Assembly: GCA_964346245.1 (NCBI GenBank)
Contig: CAYFUF010000007.1
Coordinates: 1-54,751 of the forward strand
Direction of reading: 5' to 3'
Length of the DNA: 54,751 nucleotides
Source: CAYFUF01 sp964346245
Lineage (GTDB): Bacteria > Bacillota > Clostridia > Tissierellales > Peptoniphilaceae
In this document: positions 15,755 through 24,458 of the stretch, piece after piece
Layout of the letters: each line of letters opens with the position of its first letter
Position numbering within the stretch: the first letter of the stretch is position 1
Program-made: the position numbers and the translations under genes
The notes under the pieces: generated by a model
What the model was told of the DNA's origin: nothing
Databases searched by the model: none
What the model saw: only the letters and a program-made list of their open reading frames with translations

Positions 15755-16996
15755 ATGCAAAGAGATTGGCTACAAGCAGAAGATCTTGCGATTTTCAATC
15801 TGATTGAAGAAGAGACCAAGAGGCAGGAAGAGCACTTAGAGCTTATTGCATCAGAAAACTTTGTATCGAAAGCTGTGATGGAGGCGATGGGTTCATCCCT
15901 AACGAACAAGTATGCAGAAGGCTACCCCGGTGCTCGATATTATGGGGGATGTGAAGTGGTTGATGAAGTCGAAAGAATCGCTATCGATCGCTTAAAGAAA
16001 TTATTCACAGCTGACCATGCCAATGTACAGCCTCATTCGGGTTCAAATGCCAATATGGCCGTTTTTTTAGCCTGCTTGAAACCTGGTGACAGGGTCTTGA
16101 GCATGGAACTAACTCAGGGAGGACACCTAAGCCACGGTTCAAAAGCTAATATCTCAGGCAAGTACTTTGAGTTTCATCACTATGGTCTTGACCCCGAAAC
16201 GGAACAAATCGACTACGATGAAGTGATGAGAATTGCCAAGGAGGTCAAGCCTAAGCTGATCATTGCTGGAGCCAGTGCTTATGCAAGGTCTATAGATTTC
16301 AGCAAGTTTCGTGTCATCGCAGATGAAGTGGACGCTTTGCTGTTAGTCGATATGGCCCACATTGCGGGCCTTGTCGCTGCTGGAGTCCACCAAAGTCCCG
16401 TTCCCTATGCCGATTTTGTTACTTCGACGACGCACAAAACCATGCGGGGACCACGTGGTGCCTTTATCTTGTGTCCACAGAAGTGGCAAAAGAAGATTGA
16501 CAGTGCTGTATTTCCTGGTCTTCAGGGCGGCCCTTTGATGCATGTCATCGCAGCAAAGGCGGTATCTTTTGGAGAAGCTTTAACTAATGAGTTTGTGGAT
16601 TACCAAAAACAGGTGGTCCAAAACGCCAAAGTGATGAGTCAAGTCTTTAATGAGGAAAAGATTCGGATGATTTCCAAAGGTACGGATAATCACCTTATCT
16701 TGTTGGATGTGAGTTCTGTTGGGTGTACGGGCAAGGAAGCGGAGAGCTTATTAGGTGAGGCAAATATCACCAGCAACAAGAATTCTATTCCTAATGATCC
16801 TCTGGGCGTACGTGTAACATCTGGTATTCGCCTTGGCACACCTGCGATAACGAGCAGGGGGATGAAAGCCAACGAAGCACGATTCATTGCAACGCTAATC
16901 AGCGATGTGCTAAAGAAAAGAAGAAGTGTCGAAGATGTTAAAAAAGACGTCCTCGATTTATGTGAAAGATTTCCTTTGTATAAAGACAAAGAGTAG
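15755..16996 (+). CDS. glyA: Serine hydroxymethyltransferase
   Basis: GlyA interconverts serine and glycine with tetrahydrofolate and is the main source of one-carbon units. The 413-residue PLP enzyme shows HLELIASENF, the YAEGYPGARYYGG motif, QPHSGSNAN, and the PLP lysine in STTHKTMRGPRG (Lys near 228). The glycine-rich C-terminal TSGIRLGTPAITSRG is intact. A strong AGGAGGAG precedes ATG 15755. der follows 13 bases after the stop. Confidence 0.97.
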   Translation: MQRDWLQAEDLAIFNLIEEETKRQEEHLELIASENFVSKAVMEAMGSSLTNKYAEGYPGARYYGGCEVVDEVERIAIDRLKKLFTADHANVQPHSGSNANMAVFLACLKPGDRVLSMELTQGGHLSHGSKANISGKYFEFHHYGLDPETEQIDYDEVMRIAKEVKPKLIIAGASAYARSIDFSKFRVIADEVDALLLVDMAHIAGLVAAGVHQSPVPYADFVTSTTHKTMRGPRGAFILCPQKWQKKIDSAVFPGLQGGPLMHVIAAKAVSFGEALTNEFVDYQKQVVQNAKVMSQVFNEEKIRMISKGTDNHLILLDVSSVGCTGKEAESLLGEANITSNKNSIPNDPLGVRVTSGIRLGTPAITSRGMKANEARFIATLISDVLKKRRSVEDVKKDVLDLCERFPLYKDKE

Positions 16997-17009
16997 GAAA
17001 GAGGTCGCC

Positions 17010-18332
17010 ATGGCGAGACCCATTGTTAGTATTATTGGAAAACCGAATGTCGGTAAATCGACTCTATTTAACAAACTGGTAGGAAAGAGGATATCCATAA
17101 CTGAAGATACACCAGGGGTTACAAGGGATCGATTATACCAGGAAGTTGAGTGGCAGAATCAATACTTCATGCTGATGGATACTGGTGGTTTGGAGGTGAA
17201 TAGTGAGGATGTCTTTGCTTCCCAGATTGAGGTCCAAGTAGATATCGCTTTAGAAACGAGTGATCTTGTTCTTCTGCTTGTTGACGGCAAGGAAGGAATG
17301 ACTACTTTAGACCAGCAAGTAGCGAGAAAGATAATGATTTCCAATAAGCCTTGCATAGTTGTGGTCAACAAGATAGATACTCACCATACGCCTGCTAGCG
17401 TCTATGAGTTTTATGAACTAGGTTTTGAGCACCTGACTGTCATTTCTGCTGAGCAATCATATGGCTTGGGCGATTTGCTAGATATGATTTTTGACCTTTT
17501 ACCTGAAGAAGCAAATACAGAGTGGGAGGAAGACTCCTTGAAGATTGCCCTCATTGGGAAACCAAATGTTGGTAAGTCATCCTTAGTAAACCGCCTCTTG
17601 AATGAAAGTCGGATGATCGTCACAGATATCCCCGGGACCACGAGAGATGCCATTGACTCCTTCTATGAAAGGGATGGGAAAAAATACACGATCATTGATA
17701 CAGCAGGTTTACGGCGCCAAAGGTCTATTGATAGTCGTGTTGAAGCCTATTCTGCTATTAGGACGTATAACGCGATAGACCGCTCTGAATTATGTATTTT
17801 TCTCATTGATGCCGAAGAAGGCGTCACTGAACAAGACACAAAGATAAGTGGTTACGCTCATGACAACAAGAAAGCTTCAATTGTTGCTGTAAACAAGTGG
17901 GACTTAATTGAGAAAGAGACCAACACGCAAAGGGACTATGAGAAAGCATTGCGGACCAAGTTAAGCTTTATGCCCTATGCCCCTGTAGTTTTCATATCGG
18001 TAAAGGACAACTTAAGAATTAATCAGTTATTCGAGATGGTTGACTATGTGGATAACAACTATAGCTTTAGAGTTCAAACGGGTGTGCTCAATCAAATTGT
18101 TAGAGACGCCATTGCAATGAATCCACCGCCAACGGATAAGGGTAAGCGATTAAAGATTTTTTACGCCTTGCAGGTCACTACCCGCCCTCCAAAGTTTATC
18201 TTTTATGTGAACGATGCGAAGCTGTTTCACTTTTCCTATCTCCGCTATCTAGAGAATCAAATACGGGCTAACTTCGATTTTACCGGAGTGCCTATTGAAT
18301 TTGAAATAAGGCAGAGAGAGGAAAAACAGTAA
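17010..18332 (+). CDS. der: Ribosome biogenesis GTPase Der (EngA)
   Basis: Der is the double-G-domain GTPase needed for 50S subunit assembly. The 440-residue protein has two complete GTPase domains: GKPNVGKS at 10-17 with NKID at 120-123, and GKPNVGKS at 173-180 with NKWD later. The C-terminal KH-like domain ends the protein (PPKFIFYVND). The start is ATG 17010 behind AAAGAGG; a longer frame from 16926 overlaps the end of glyA and adds residues foreign to the family. The stop shares one base with the plsY start. Confidence 0.97.
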   Translation: MARPIVSIIGKPNVGKSTLFNKLVGKRISITEDTPGVTRDRLYQEVEWQNQYFMLMDTGGLEVNSEDVFASQIEVQVDIALETSDLVLLLVDGKEGMTTLDQQVARKIMISNKPCIVVVNKIDTHHTPASVYEFYELGFEHLTVISAEQSYGLGDLLDMIFDLLPEEANTEWEEDSLKIALIGKPNVGKSSLVNRLLNESRMIVTDIPGTTRDAIDSFYERDGKKYTIIDTAGLRRQRSIDSRVEAYSAIRTYNAIDRSELCIFLIDAEEGVTEQDTKISGYAHDNKKASIVAVNKWDLIEKETNTQRDYEKALRTKLSFMPYAPVVFISVKDNLRINQLFEMVDYVDNNYSFRVQTGVLNQIVRDAIAMNPPPTDKGKRLKIFYALQVTTRPPKFIFYVNDAKLFHFSYLRYLENQIRANFDFTGVPIEFEIRQREEKQ

Positions 18333-18934
18333 TGGAAAAGTACTTTTTCATTATATTGCTTGCCTATTTGTTCGGTAGCATTCCTTTTGGCTACATTTTG
18401 GGCCGCTTAGTAACGAAGCAAGACATCCGAACCAAAGGGAGCGGCAATATCGGAACGACCAATGCTTTTCGCACTTCTGGAACAACAGTAGGCCTACTCA
18501 CTCTGTTTTTTGATGGATTGAAGGGCTTTCTCAGCTGTTATTTTGCCTATCTGATCTTAGCTACGGATGAAGCGGTAGCTTTGGCCGGGCTTTTTGCCAT
18601 GATTGGCCACTGCTTTTCCATGTTTCTTAAGTTCAAAGGCGGTAAAGGAATTGCCACCTCAGCAGGCGTTGTTCTCTATATCGATTATCGACTTCTTTTA
18701 ATACTTCTGGGAGTCTTTATCATCATCTTGTTGATGACGAAAATCGTATCACTATCTAGCATAACAGCGGCTTTATTAGCCCCATTCGTTAGCTATTTCA
18801 TTAAATTGGACAAGCCTTATATCATTATGGTTCTAATCATTGTTTGCATAGTCATTTTCCGCCATAAGGATAATATCAAACGATTAAGAGCTGGTAATGA
18901 AGCTAGAGTTGGCCGAAAAAAGAAAGCAGAGTAG
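18332..18934 (+). CDS. plsY: Glycerol-3-phosphate acyltransferase PlsY
   Basis: PlsY transfers the acyl group from acyl-phosphate to glycerol-3-phosphate, the first step of phospholipid synthesis in Gram-positives. The 200-residue protein has five membrane helices and the three cytoplasmic motifs: GSGNIGTTNAFR, GHCFSMFLKFKGGKGIAT, and the C-terminal RHKDNIKRL region. The acyl-phosphate enzyme PlsX is not in the window. Start and stop context (TAATG) shows coupling with der. gpsA, which supplies glycerol-3-phosphate, follows after 38 bases. Confidence 0.96.
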   Translation: MEKYFFIILLAYLFGSIPFGYILGRLVTKQDIRTKGSGNIGTTNAFRTSGTTVGLLTLFFDGLKGFLSCYFAYLILATDEAVALAGLFAMIGHCFSMFLKFKGGKGIATSAGVVLYIDYRLLLILLGVFIIILLMTKIVSLSSITAALLAPFVSYFIKLDKPYIIMVLIIVCIVIFRHKDNIKRLRAGNEARVGRKKKAE

Positions 18935-18972
18935 AAAGCCATACACTTATTGTTAAGCACAGGGAGGATTGG

Positions 18973-19968
18973 ATGAAAAAGGTAACCGTACTGGGTGCAG
19001 GCAGTTGGGCGAGTGCAATCGCAAATATTATTGCGGACCGTGCAGATGTAACCCTCTATGCGAGACGGCAGGAGCAAGTTGACGAGATAAATGGGAAGCA
19101 TACGAATACCAAATATTTGGGCGATGCTCCTCTAAAAGAATCGATAAAAGCTAGCTCATCGATGGAAGATGCTATCAAGGAAAGTAATTTAATTATTACT
19201 GGAGTACCCACTCAACAAACTAGATCAGTCTTGGAAGAGGCTAGCAACTTCATTCCAAATGATATTCCAGTGATGAATATCTCTAAAGGAATTGAACGGG
19301 GCAGTGGAAAAAGAATATCTGAGATTGTCGAAGAGATCTTACCCGGACAGGATTTTGCTGTCCTATCAGGGCCCTCCCATGCCGAGGAAGTAATCATCGA
19401 TCAACCAACTACGGTGGTCATCGCGTCAGAGAACAGCAAGCTTGCTGAAGACTTGCAGGATCTGTTTATGGATCCAACATTCCGTGTTTACACGGGAACA
19501 GATGTCCTCGGTGTAGAGCTAGGCGCTGCGGTGAAGAACATCTTGGCGATTGCAATTGGCATTGCTGATGGTAGAGGCTTAGGAGACAATCCAAAAGCTG
19601 CCTTAATTACCAGAGGTGTACATGAGATGGTCAGATTCGGCATGTACTTGGGTGGTGAGCGCCAGACCCTATACGGTTTGGCTGGTTTAGGAGATCTCAT
19701 TGTTACTGCAACCAGCCGCCATTCCAGAAACCGTATGGCTGGAGAGCTTCTAGGAAAAGGATACTCTTTAGAAGAAGTGCAGGATAAAGTGGGGCAGATT
19801 ATTGAGGGTGTTACGACCTGTGATGCTGTTTACAAGATTGCGAAAGATAGTAAAATCAGCATGCCAATAACTGAAGCCTTATTTGAAATATTGAATGAGG
19901 GACGGCCTATAGAAGATGTTCTTCAGGCCTTGATGCAAAGGGAGAGAAAACAAGAGTTCAACGATTGA
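18973..19968 (+). CDS. gpsA: NAD(P)-dependent glycerol-3-phosphate dehydrogenase
   Basis: GpsA reduces dihydroxyacetone phosphate to sn-glycerol-3-phosphate for phospholipids. The 331-residue protein has the Rossmann motif GAGSWASAIA, SKGIERG, LSGPSHAEEV, the catalytic lysine in GAAVKNILAIAIG, and the GLGDLIVTATSRHSRNR motif of the C-terminal helical domain. The ribosome site is GGGAGG. Its pairing with plsY puts substrate supply and use in one operon. Confidence 0.97.
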   Translation: MKKVTVLGAGSWASAIANIIADRADVTLYARRQEQVDEINGKHTNTKYLGDAPLKESIKASSSMEDAIKESNLIITGVPTQQTRSVLEEASNFIPNDIPVMNISKGIERGSGKRISEIVEEILPGQDFAVLSGPSHAEEVIIDQPTTVVIASENSKLAEDLQDLFMDPTFRVYTGTDVLGVELGAAVKNILAIAIGIADGRGLGDNPKAALITRGVHEMVRFGMYLGGERQTLYGLAGLGDLIVTATSRHSRNRMAGELLGKGYSLEEVQDKVGQIIEGVTTCDAVYKIAKDSKISMPITEALFEILNEGRPIEDVLQALMQRERKQEFND

Positions 19969-19995
19969 CTTTTTGACTAGTTGTGAGGAAGTAAT

Positions 19996-21060
19996 ATGGC
20001 GGCAAGTAGAGAAGAAAAATTAGAGCTGAAGCAAGAAAGGAAGAAGAGAAAAACGAATCTATTCTACCTTTTTCCTTTCTTTGCCCTTATAGCGGTCTTA
20101 CTCCTACTCTTCGTACAAACAAGAAAGCCGCAAACGATTACGATAATGGAAACTTACTCATATATCCATCAAGAGATAGGGGATGGAGTAACCGTCTTTA
20201 ATGAGTATGCGCCTAATTTCTTAAAAGGGTTAAATACCGAAAGTCTTGGAATGCGAGAGGGTCAAAGGATGCGAGTTGATGACTACATATCTAACTTGGA
20301 TGATGATATGTTCCTAAACATTCAAGAAGATCTCAGTGTTTATCGAAGCAAATTGCAAGAATTAGACAACAGTCCTCTTGAACTGGAAGAGCTGGATTTT
20401 CGCATTGACTACCTTGAAAAAGTATTGGATAAAGGACAAGTACTCGTGCCGAAATCTTCCATAGTTTCTTTTACACTAGATGGCTATGAAGAGCTTTATA
20501 GTCCACTTTATCTAGATTCTATTCAACCTGGCGACCTCCATGTAAACGACTTAGCTAGCTCGCCATTATCGGGGATAAAATTCATCGATAATCGAATTTA
20601 CTATGTGATGGTTGATTTACCACAAAGCGTGGAAATCAGAGAGTGGAGTTTAGGTAGTGAATATGAACTGATTTATGATGGTGAATCATCGATAAGAGCT
20701 ATTTTAAATCAGGTAAAAACGGACGACCTCAATAGGCAGCTTCTTCTCTTTACTGCTCGTGATGACATTTTCAAGGTTCTTGATAAACGTTTTGGAAAGA
20801 TAAGTATCGCTAGTCAGCCTATAGAAAGTTACTTGCTACCAACCTCCGCCATATACGAAGAGGGTGGAATCTATTATTGCCACCGTGTTAATGAGAATAA
20901 TGTAATCGAAAAAGTAGAGATAAGCCTAGTAGATAGCTTCATTGAAAGTAAAGAATTCGTAGTACAAGCAACGGTAAATGAAGAAGGTATCGAATCCATC
21001 AAGCTATATGATCGAATAATTGTCGATCCATCTGCTAGCCAGATAGGAGAGATTTATTAA
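19996..21060 (+). CDS. HlyD-like single-pass membrane protein next to yggS-sepF
   Basis: The 354-residue protein has a basic N-terminus (KLELKQERKKRKT), one membrane helix (about residues 24-44) and a long extracytoplasmic part. That part resembles HlyD-family adaptors: a short barrel-sandwich-like strand region, a charged helical stretch (about 100-145), and a C-terminal beta region. Similar HlyD-like proteins stand in the yggS-sepF cluster of many clostridia, with no efflux pump nearby, so a role in the division or cell-wall zone is more likely than drug export. This is inference. Its stop overlaps the yggS start by one base (TAATG). The family call is moderate. Confidence 0.65.
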   Translation: MAASREEKLELKQERKKRKTNLFYLFPFFALIAVLLLLFVQTRKPQTITIMETYSYIHQEIGDGVTVFNEYAPNFLKGLNTESLGMREGQRMRVDDYISNLDDDMFLNIQEDLSVYRSKLQELDNSPLELEELDFRIDYLEKVLDKGQVLVPKSSIVSFTLDGYEELYSPLYLDSIQPGDLHVNDLASSPLSGIKFIDNRIYYVMVDLPQSVEIREWSLGSEYELIYDGESSIRAILNQVKTDDLNRQLLLFTARDDIFKVLDKRFGKISIASQPIESYLLPTSAIYEEGGIYYCHRVNENNVIEKVEISLVDSFIESKEFVVQATVNEEGIESIKLYDRIIVDPSASQIGEIY

Positions 21061-21746
21061 TGTCGGTAAAAGATAATCTGTTAGAAATCAACGAAAGAAT
21101 TAAGGAAAGTGCCGCTGTCTTTGGTCACCAACAAGGAGAGATAAGCTTAGTAGCGGTTAGTAAAATGGTCGATGAAAAGCTCGTTAAGGAGGCAATGGCA
21201 GAAGGCCTTACTACCTTTGGTGAAAACCGTGTGCAAGAGATAAAGAGAAAAAGGGATTTATTCAAGGATTGTGAATTGCACATGATTGGACGCCTACAAT
21301 CCAATAAAGTAAGGGACCTCCTCGATGTTTCTTTAATCCAATCGATCGATCGGAAGAGTCTTTTAAAAGAAATGGAGCGTATTGGGAAAAGGGAAGACCA
21401 CCTGTTTCACGGTCTTATTCAAGTCAATATTGTTGGTGAAGAGCAAAAAGGGGGTATCCATCCAGGTAATCTGATAGAAATACTGGATTATGTGGAAAGT
21501 CTGGAGCACGTTAGAATTGAAGGTCTGATGAATATAGGACCATTTACTGAAGATGAGCATGAATTACGTTGCAGTTTTCGAGAAATGAGAAAATTGTTCG
21601 ATAGTGCCCAGAAAATCATGTATAATAACACTAAGATGAGGATACTATCGATGGGTATGTCCCATGATTATCAGATTGCACTAGAAGAAGGTTCGACAAT
21701 GGTAAGAATCGGATCTGCAATATTTGGCAAAAGAAGTTATCAATAA
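21060..21746 (+). CDS. PLP homeostasis protein YggS (YlmE)
   Basis: This 228-residue protein belongs to the YggS/PROSC family, which binds pyridoxal phosphate and keeps free PLP and some amino-acid pools in balance. The PLP lysine is in VAVSKM (Lys35). Other family marks are GENRVQE, HMIGRLQSNK, SMGMSHDY and VRIGSAIFG at the end. It begins in the stop of the HlyD-like gene and is followed by sepF, the same order as ylmE-sepF of Bacillus. Confidence 0.94.
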   Translation: MSVKDNLLEINERIKESAAVFGHQQGEISLVAVSKMVDEKLVKEAMAEGLTTFGENRVQEIKRKRDLFKDCELHMIGRLQSNKVRDLLDVSLIQSIDRKSLLKEMERIGKREDHLFHGLIQVNIVGEEQKGGIHPGNLIEILDYVESLEHVRIEGLMNIGPFTEDEHELRCSFREMRKLFDSAQKIMYNNTKMRILSMGMSHDYQIALEEGSTMVRIGSAIFGKRSYQ

Positions 21747-21759
21747 TGGAGGGTTGACT

Positions 21760-22269
21760 ATGGGTTTCATGGATAAGATTAAAAATATGATTGGCATTGA
21801 AGACGAATATTATGATGATGAGTACACGGATGAGTATTATGATCAGTATGAGAATTCACTTCATGATACAGATAATGACTACCAATCCGAAACGACAAGT
21901 ACAACAAATGAAGAAACGACAACAAGCTACAGAGAGCCTAGTCGTAGCAGTCGCTCATCAAATATAGTGAATGTGTCCAATTCATCCTCCAATAAGATGA
22001 AAATTTGCATTCAAGAGCCACTGACCTATGATGACGGTCCTAGCGTTATCGATAATATCACGGCTAATCGTACCGTTGTTTTGAATTTAGAAATGCTTGA
22101 AGTAGATAAGAAGCGACAAATTTTTGATTTTGTTAGCGGTGGCGTCTATGCCCTTAATGGTAACATTCAAAAAGTGACGAAAGACATCTATGTTATCGTA
22201 CCTAAGGGTGTTGAGGTTGACGGTTCTATTACTGAGGCAGTTTCTCAACACAGCTTATATCAACTATAA
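21760..22269 (+). CDS. sepF: Cell division protein SepF
   Basis: SepF binds membrane by an N-terminal amphipathic helix and anchors and bundles FtsZ. The start ATG 21760 (169 residues) gives the typical MGFMDKIKNMIG helix and sits behind GGAGGG; an upstream start at 21724 would overlap yggS. A long acidic, Tyr/Ser/Thr-rich linker follows (about 16-80), then the conserved SepF domain (ANRTVVLNLEML; DFVSGGVYALNG; YVIVPKGVEV). ylmG, ylmH and divIVA, the usual next genes, are missing, and a terminator follows. Confidence 0.93.
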   Translation: MGFMDKIKNMIGIEDEYYDDEYTDEYYDQYENSLHDTDNDYQSETTSTTNEETTTSYREPSRSSRSSNIVNVSNSSSNKMKICIQEPLTYDDGPSVIDNITANRTVVLNLEMLEVDKKRQIFDFVSGGVYALNGNIQKVTKDIYVIVPKGVEVDGSITEAVSQHSLYQL

Positions 22270-22298
22270 GCCGTCTGATCGAATACACATGCGCTTAC

Positions 22299-22323
22299 AA
22301 GGGATGTCATCATCCCTTTTTTA
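22299..22323 (+). terminator. Terminator after sepF
   Basis: AAGGGATG and CATCCCTT form a perfect 8-bp stem with a TCAT loop, followed by a T-rich tail. It ends the long relA-to-sepF transcript. Confidence 0.88.
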
Positions 22324-22334
22324 TTTGGAACGAA

Positions 22335-22363
22335 TTGGGAATCTGTTTGTGGTAGTTTAGAAA
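22335..22363 (+). promoter_or_regulatory. Possible promoter of the lspA unit
   Basis: TTGGGA (22335-22340) and TAGAAA (22358-22363) are spaced by 17 bases. Each matches four of six consensus positions. A promoter is expected here because the terminator after sepF lies directly upstream, but the match itself is weak. Confidence 0.3.
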
Positions 22364-22372
22364 AGGAAAGTT

Positions 22373-22852
22373 ATGTTAGCAATCATTATCAGTGTCGTCG
22401 TTATAATTATTGACCAACTGACCAAACTTTGGGCTTATCATAGCCTGCAGGGGACAAGAGGAATACAGGTTATTGGAAATATGCTAGAGTTTCGATATGT
22501 AGAGAATAGAGGGGCAGCCTTTGGCATTCTACAGGGACGGATGTGGTTTTTCTATGTGATTACCATTATCGTCGTTGCTATTCTATTCTACTATCTGTTC
22601 ACTCAGGACAGGTCTTCTATTTTCTTAAACATTACAGTTGGTTTACTTATCGGTGGGGCGTTAGGTAATTTTATCGATCGACTCTTAAGGGGCTTTGTTG
22701 TTGACTTCATCAAAGTAGATTTTGTTTCGCAAATTAACTTCCCTGTGTTTAATGTAGCGGATATTGCGATTACTATCGGCTCTGTGCTTTTCATCATATA
22801 TATACTTTTTCTGGAGAAGGAGACTAATAAAATAGGAAAGGTGGATAAGTAG
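22373..22852 (+). CDS. lspA: Lipoprotein signal peptidase (signal peptidase II)
   Basis: LspA cleaves signal peptides of lipoproteins after lipid attachment at the Cys. The 159-residue protein has four membrane helices and the aspartyl protease motifs: IIDQLTKLWA at the front, VENRGAAFGIL, GNFIDRLLRGFVVDF and FNVADIAITIG with the two catalytic Asp residues. AAAGGAAAG precedes ATG 22373. A likely client in this window is the BMP lipoprotein at 52515. Confidence 0.96.
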   Translation: MLAIIISVVVIIIDQLTKLWAYHSLQGTRGIQVIGNMLEFRYVENRGAAFGILQGRMWFFYVITIIVVAILFYYLFTQDRSSIFLNITVGLLIGGALGNFIDRLLRGFVVDFIKVDFVSQINFPVFNVADIAITIGSVLFIIYILFLEKETNKIGKVDK

Positions 22853-22858
22853 GCGACT

Positions 22859-23530
22859 ATGACTGTTGATATTGGAAATGATTGGGATGAGTTATTAGAG
22901 GATGAGTGGGTTAAACCCTACTATCAACAACTACGCAAGCTTTTGATAGAAGAGTATCAAACCCAGGAGGTTTTCCCACCTGCGAATCAGATCTTTCGAG
23001 CCTTGGAACTCGTTTCTTATGGAGATTGTAAGGTGGTTATCCTTGGCCAAGACCCCTATCATGGCGAGAGGCAAGCTAATGGTTTAGCTTTTTCTGTCAA
23101 CACTGATGTCCCTATCCCACCCTCTCTCATGAACATCTATAAAGAGCTTGAAGCAGATATTGGTATACAACAACCACTGCATGGCGATTTAACACAGTGG
23201 GCACAAAGAGGGGTATTGTTGCTTAACAGTTCATTAACCGTTAGGGCCCATCAAGCGAATAGTCACTCGCATTTAGGATGGCAGAATTTGACCAATCGGA
23301 TTATCTCTCTTTTAGGGGCAAGGAAAGAGCCATTGGTCTTTATCCTATGGGGAAAATATGCTCAGGGACATGCCAAGTTTATCGCCAATCCTAATCATCT
23401 AGTGCTAATGTCTGCTCACCCATCGCCTTTATCGGCTTATCGGGGTTTCTTTGGCTCCAAACCTTTTTCAAAAGCCAATCGATATCTAGAGAAGCATCAT
23501 ATGGGAAAGGTAGACTGGCAAATCTCTTAG
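22859..23530 (+). CDS. ung: Uracil-DNA glycosylase
   Basis: Ung removes uracil from DNA in base-excision repair. The 223-residue family-1 enzyme has the water-activating motif GQDPYHG (63-69, Asp65), GVLLLNSSLTV, and HPSPLSAYRGFFG with the catalytic His. It starts six bases after lspA, with GGTGG-type ribosome sequence only, so it may depend on translation of the upstream gene. Confidence 0.97.
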   Translation: MTVDIGNDWDELLEDEWVKPYYQQLRKLLIEEYQTQEVFPPANQIFRALELVSYGDCKVVILGQDPYHGERQANGLAFSVNTDVPIPPSLMNIYKELEADIGIQQPLHGDLTQWAQRGVLLLNSSLTVRAHQANSHSHLGWQNLTNRIISLLGARKEPLVFILWGKYAQGHAKFIANPNHLVLMSAHPSPLSAYRGFFGSKPFSKANRYLEKHHMGKVDWQIS

Positions 23531-23538
23531 GAGGACCA

Positions 23539-24447
23539 ATGCAGATTGAGACTAAATATTATGAGGAGATGGTTGGGGACCGCTTAGATTTCACTATCGC
23601 GGATTACTTAGATGATATATCTAGATCAAAAGTTGCAAAAGCAATAAAAGCAGGTAAGGTCTTGGTCAATGGCAATAAGGTTAAGACGAGTTACTTGCTT
23701 AAAGAGGATGATCTTGTTCAAGTGGATCTGGCTTATTTTGAGCCAATCCCCATCCAAGCGGAAGATATTCCTTTAGACATCCTATTTGAGGATGACGACT
23801 TGCTTATCATTAATAAGCAGGCTGGGCTCATTGTCCATCCGACGTCTAGCGTGCGTAGGGGAACTTTAGTCAATGCTCTTCTCAACCTGCCTATTTCCCT
23901 GTCCACAGTTAATGGGGAAGAGAGGCCAGGAATTGTTCACCGGCTCGATAGCGATACTAGCGGCGCACTCATCATTGCAAAAAATGATGAAAGCCATCTT
24001 GCTCTTCAAGAGCAGTTCCAAGATAGACGAGTGAAGAAGGTCTACCAAACTGTTCTAGAAGAGAACCTTGGTCAAGCTGTTATTGAGGTAAAGAAAGCTA
24101 TTGGGCGCAACCCTTCAAATCGAAAATTGATGATGGTAAGTGATGAGGGAAAAAGTGCGCATAGCATTTTTTCTCCGTTAAAATCCAATGAACGATCCAC
24201 CTATTGTCAAGTAGAGATCCTAACGGGGCGCACGCACCAGATCCGAGTACATGCAGCTTATCTTAAGCATCCCGTCATCGGCGACCGTCTATATGGTTTT
24301 AAGAAGCAACGCTTCAAGACTACAAGGCAACTTCTGCATGCTTATCAAATTGAGTTCACGCACCCCAAAAGCGGTGAACGATTAGCTTTCAAAGCACCCC
24401 TACCCAAAGACTTTACTGATTTCTTAGAAAAAAACAAATTGAATTAA
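23539..24447 (+). CDS. RluA-family pseudouridine synthase with S4 domain (RluD-like)
   Basis: The 302-residue protein has an N-terminal S4 RNA-binding domain (about 13-70) and the RluA-family catalytic domain with GIVHRLDSDTSG (catalytic Asp137), then LTGRTHQIRVHAAYLKHPVIGDRLYG. In this family RluD modifies the 23S rRNA helix 69 and related paralogues modify other sites; the exact target cannot be read from sequence. lspA-rluD (ylyB in Bacillus) is a common pair, and ung is inserted between them here. Confidence 0.93.
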   Translation: MQIETKYYEEMVGDRLDFTIADYLDDISRSKVAKAIKAGKVLVNGNKVKTSYLLKEDDLVQVDLAYFEPIPIQAEDIPLDILFEDDDLLIINKQAGLIVHPTSSVRRGTLVNALLNLPISLSTVNGEERPGIVHRLDSDTSGALIIAKNDESHLALQEQFQDRRVKKVYQTVLEENLGQAVIEVKKAIGRNPSNRKLMMVSDEGKSAHSIFSPLKSNERSTYCQVEILTGRTHQIRVHAAYLKHPVIGDRLYGFKKQRFKTTRQLLHAYQIEFTHPKSGERLAFKAPLPKDFTDFLEKNKLN

Positions 24448-24458
24448 AGGAGATTATT

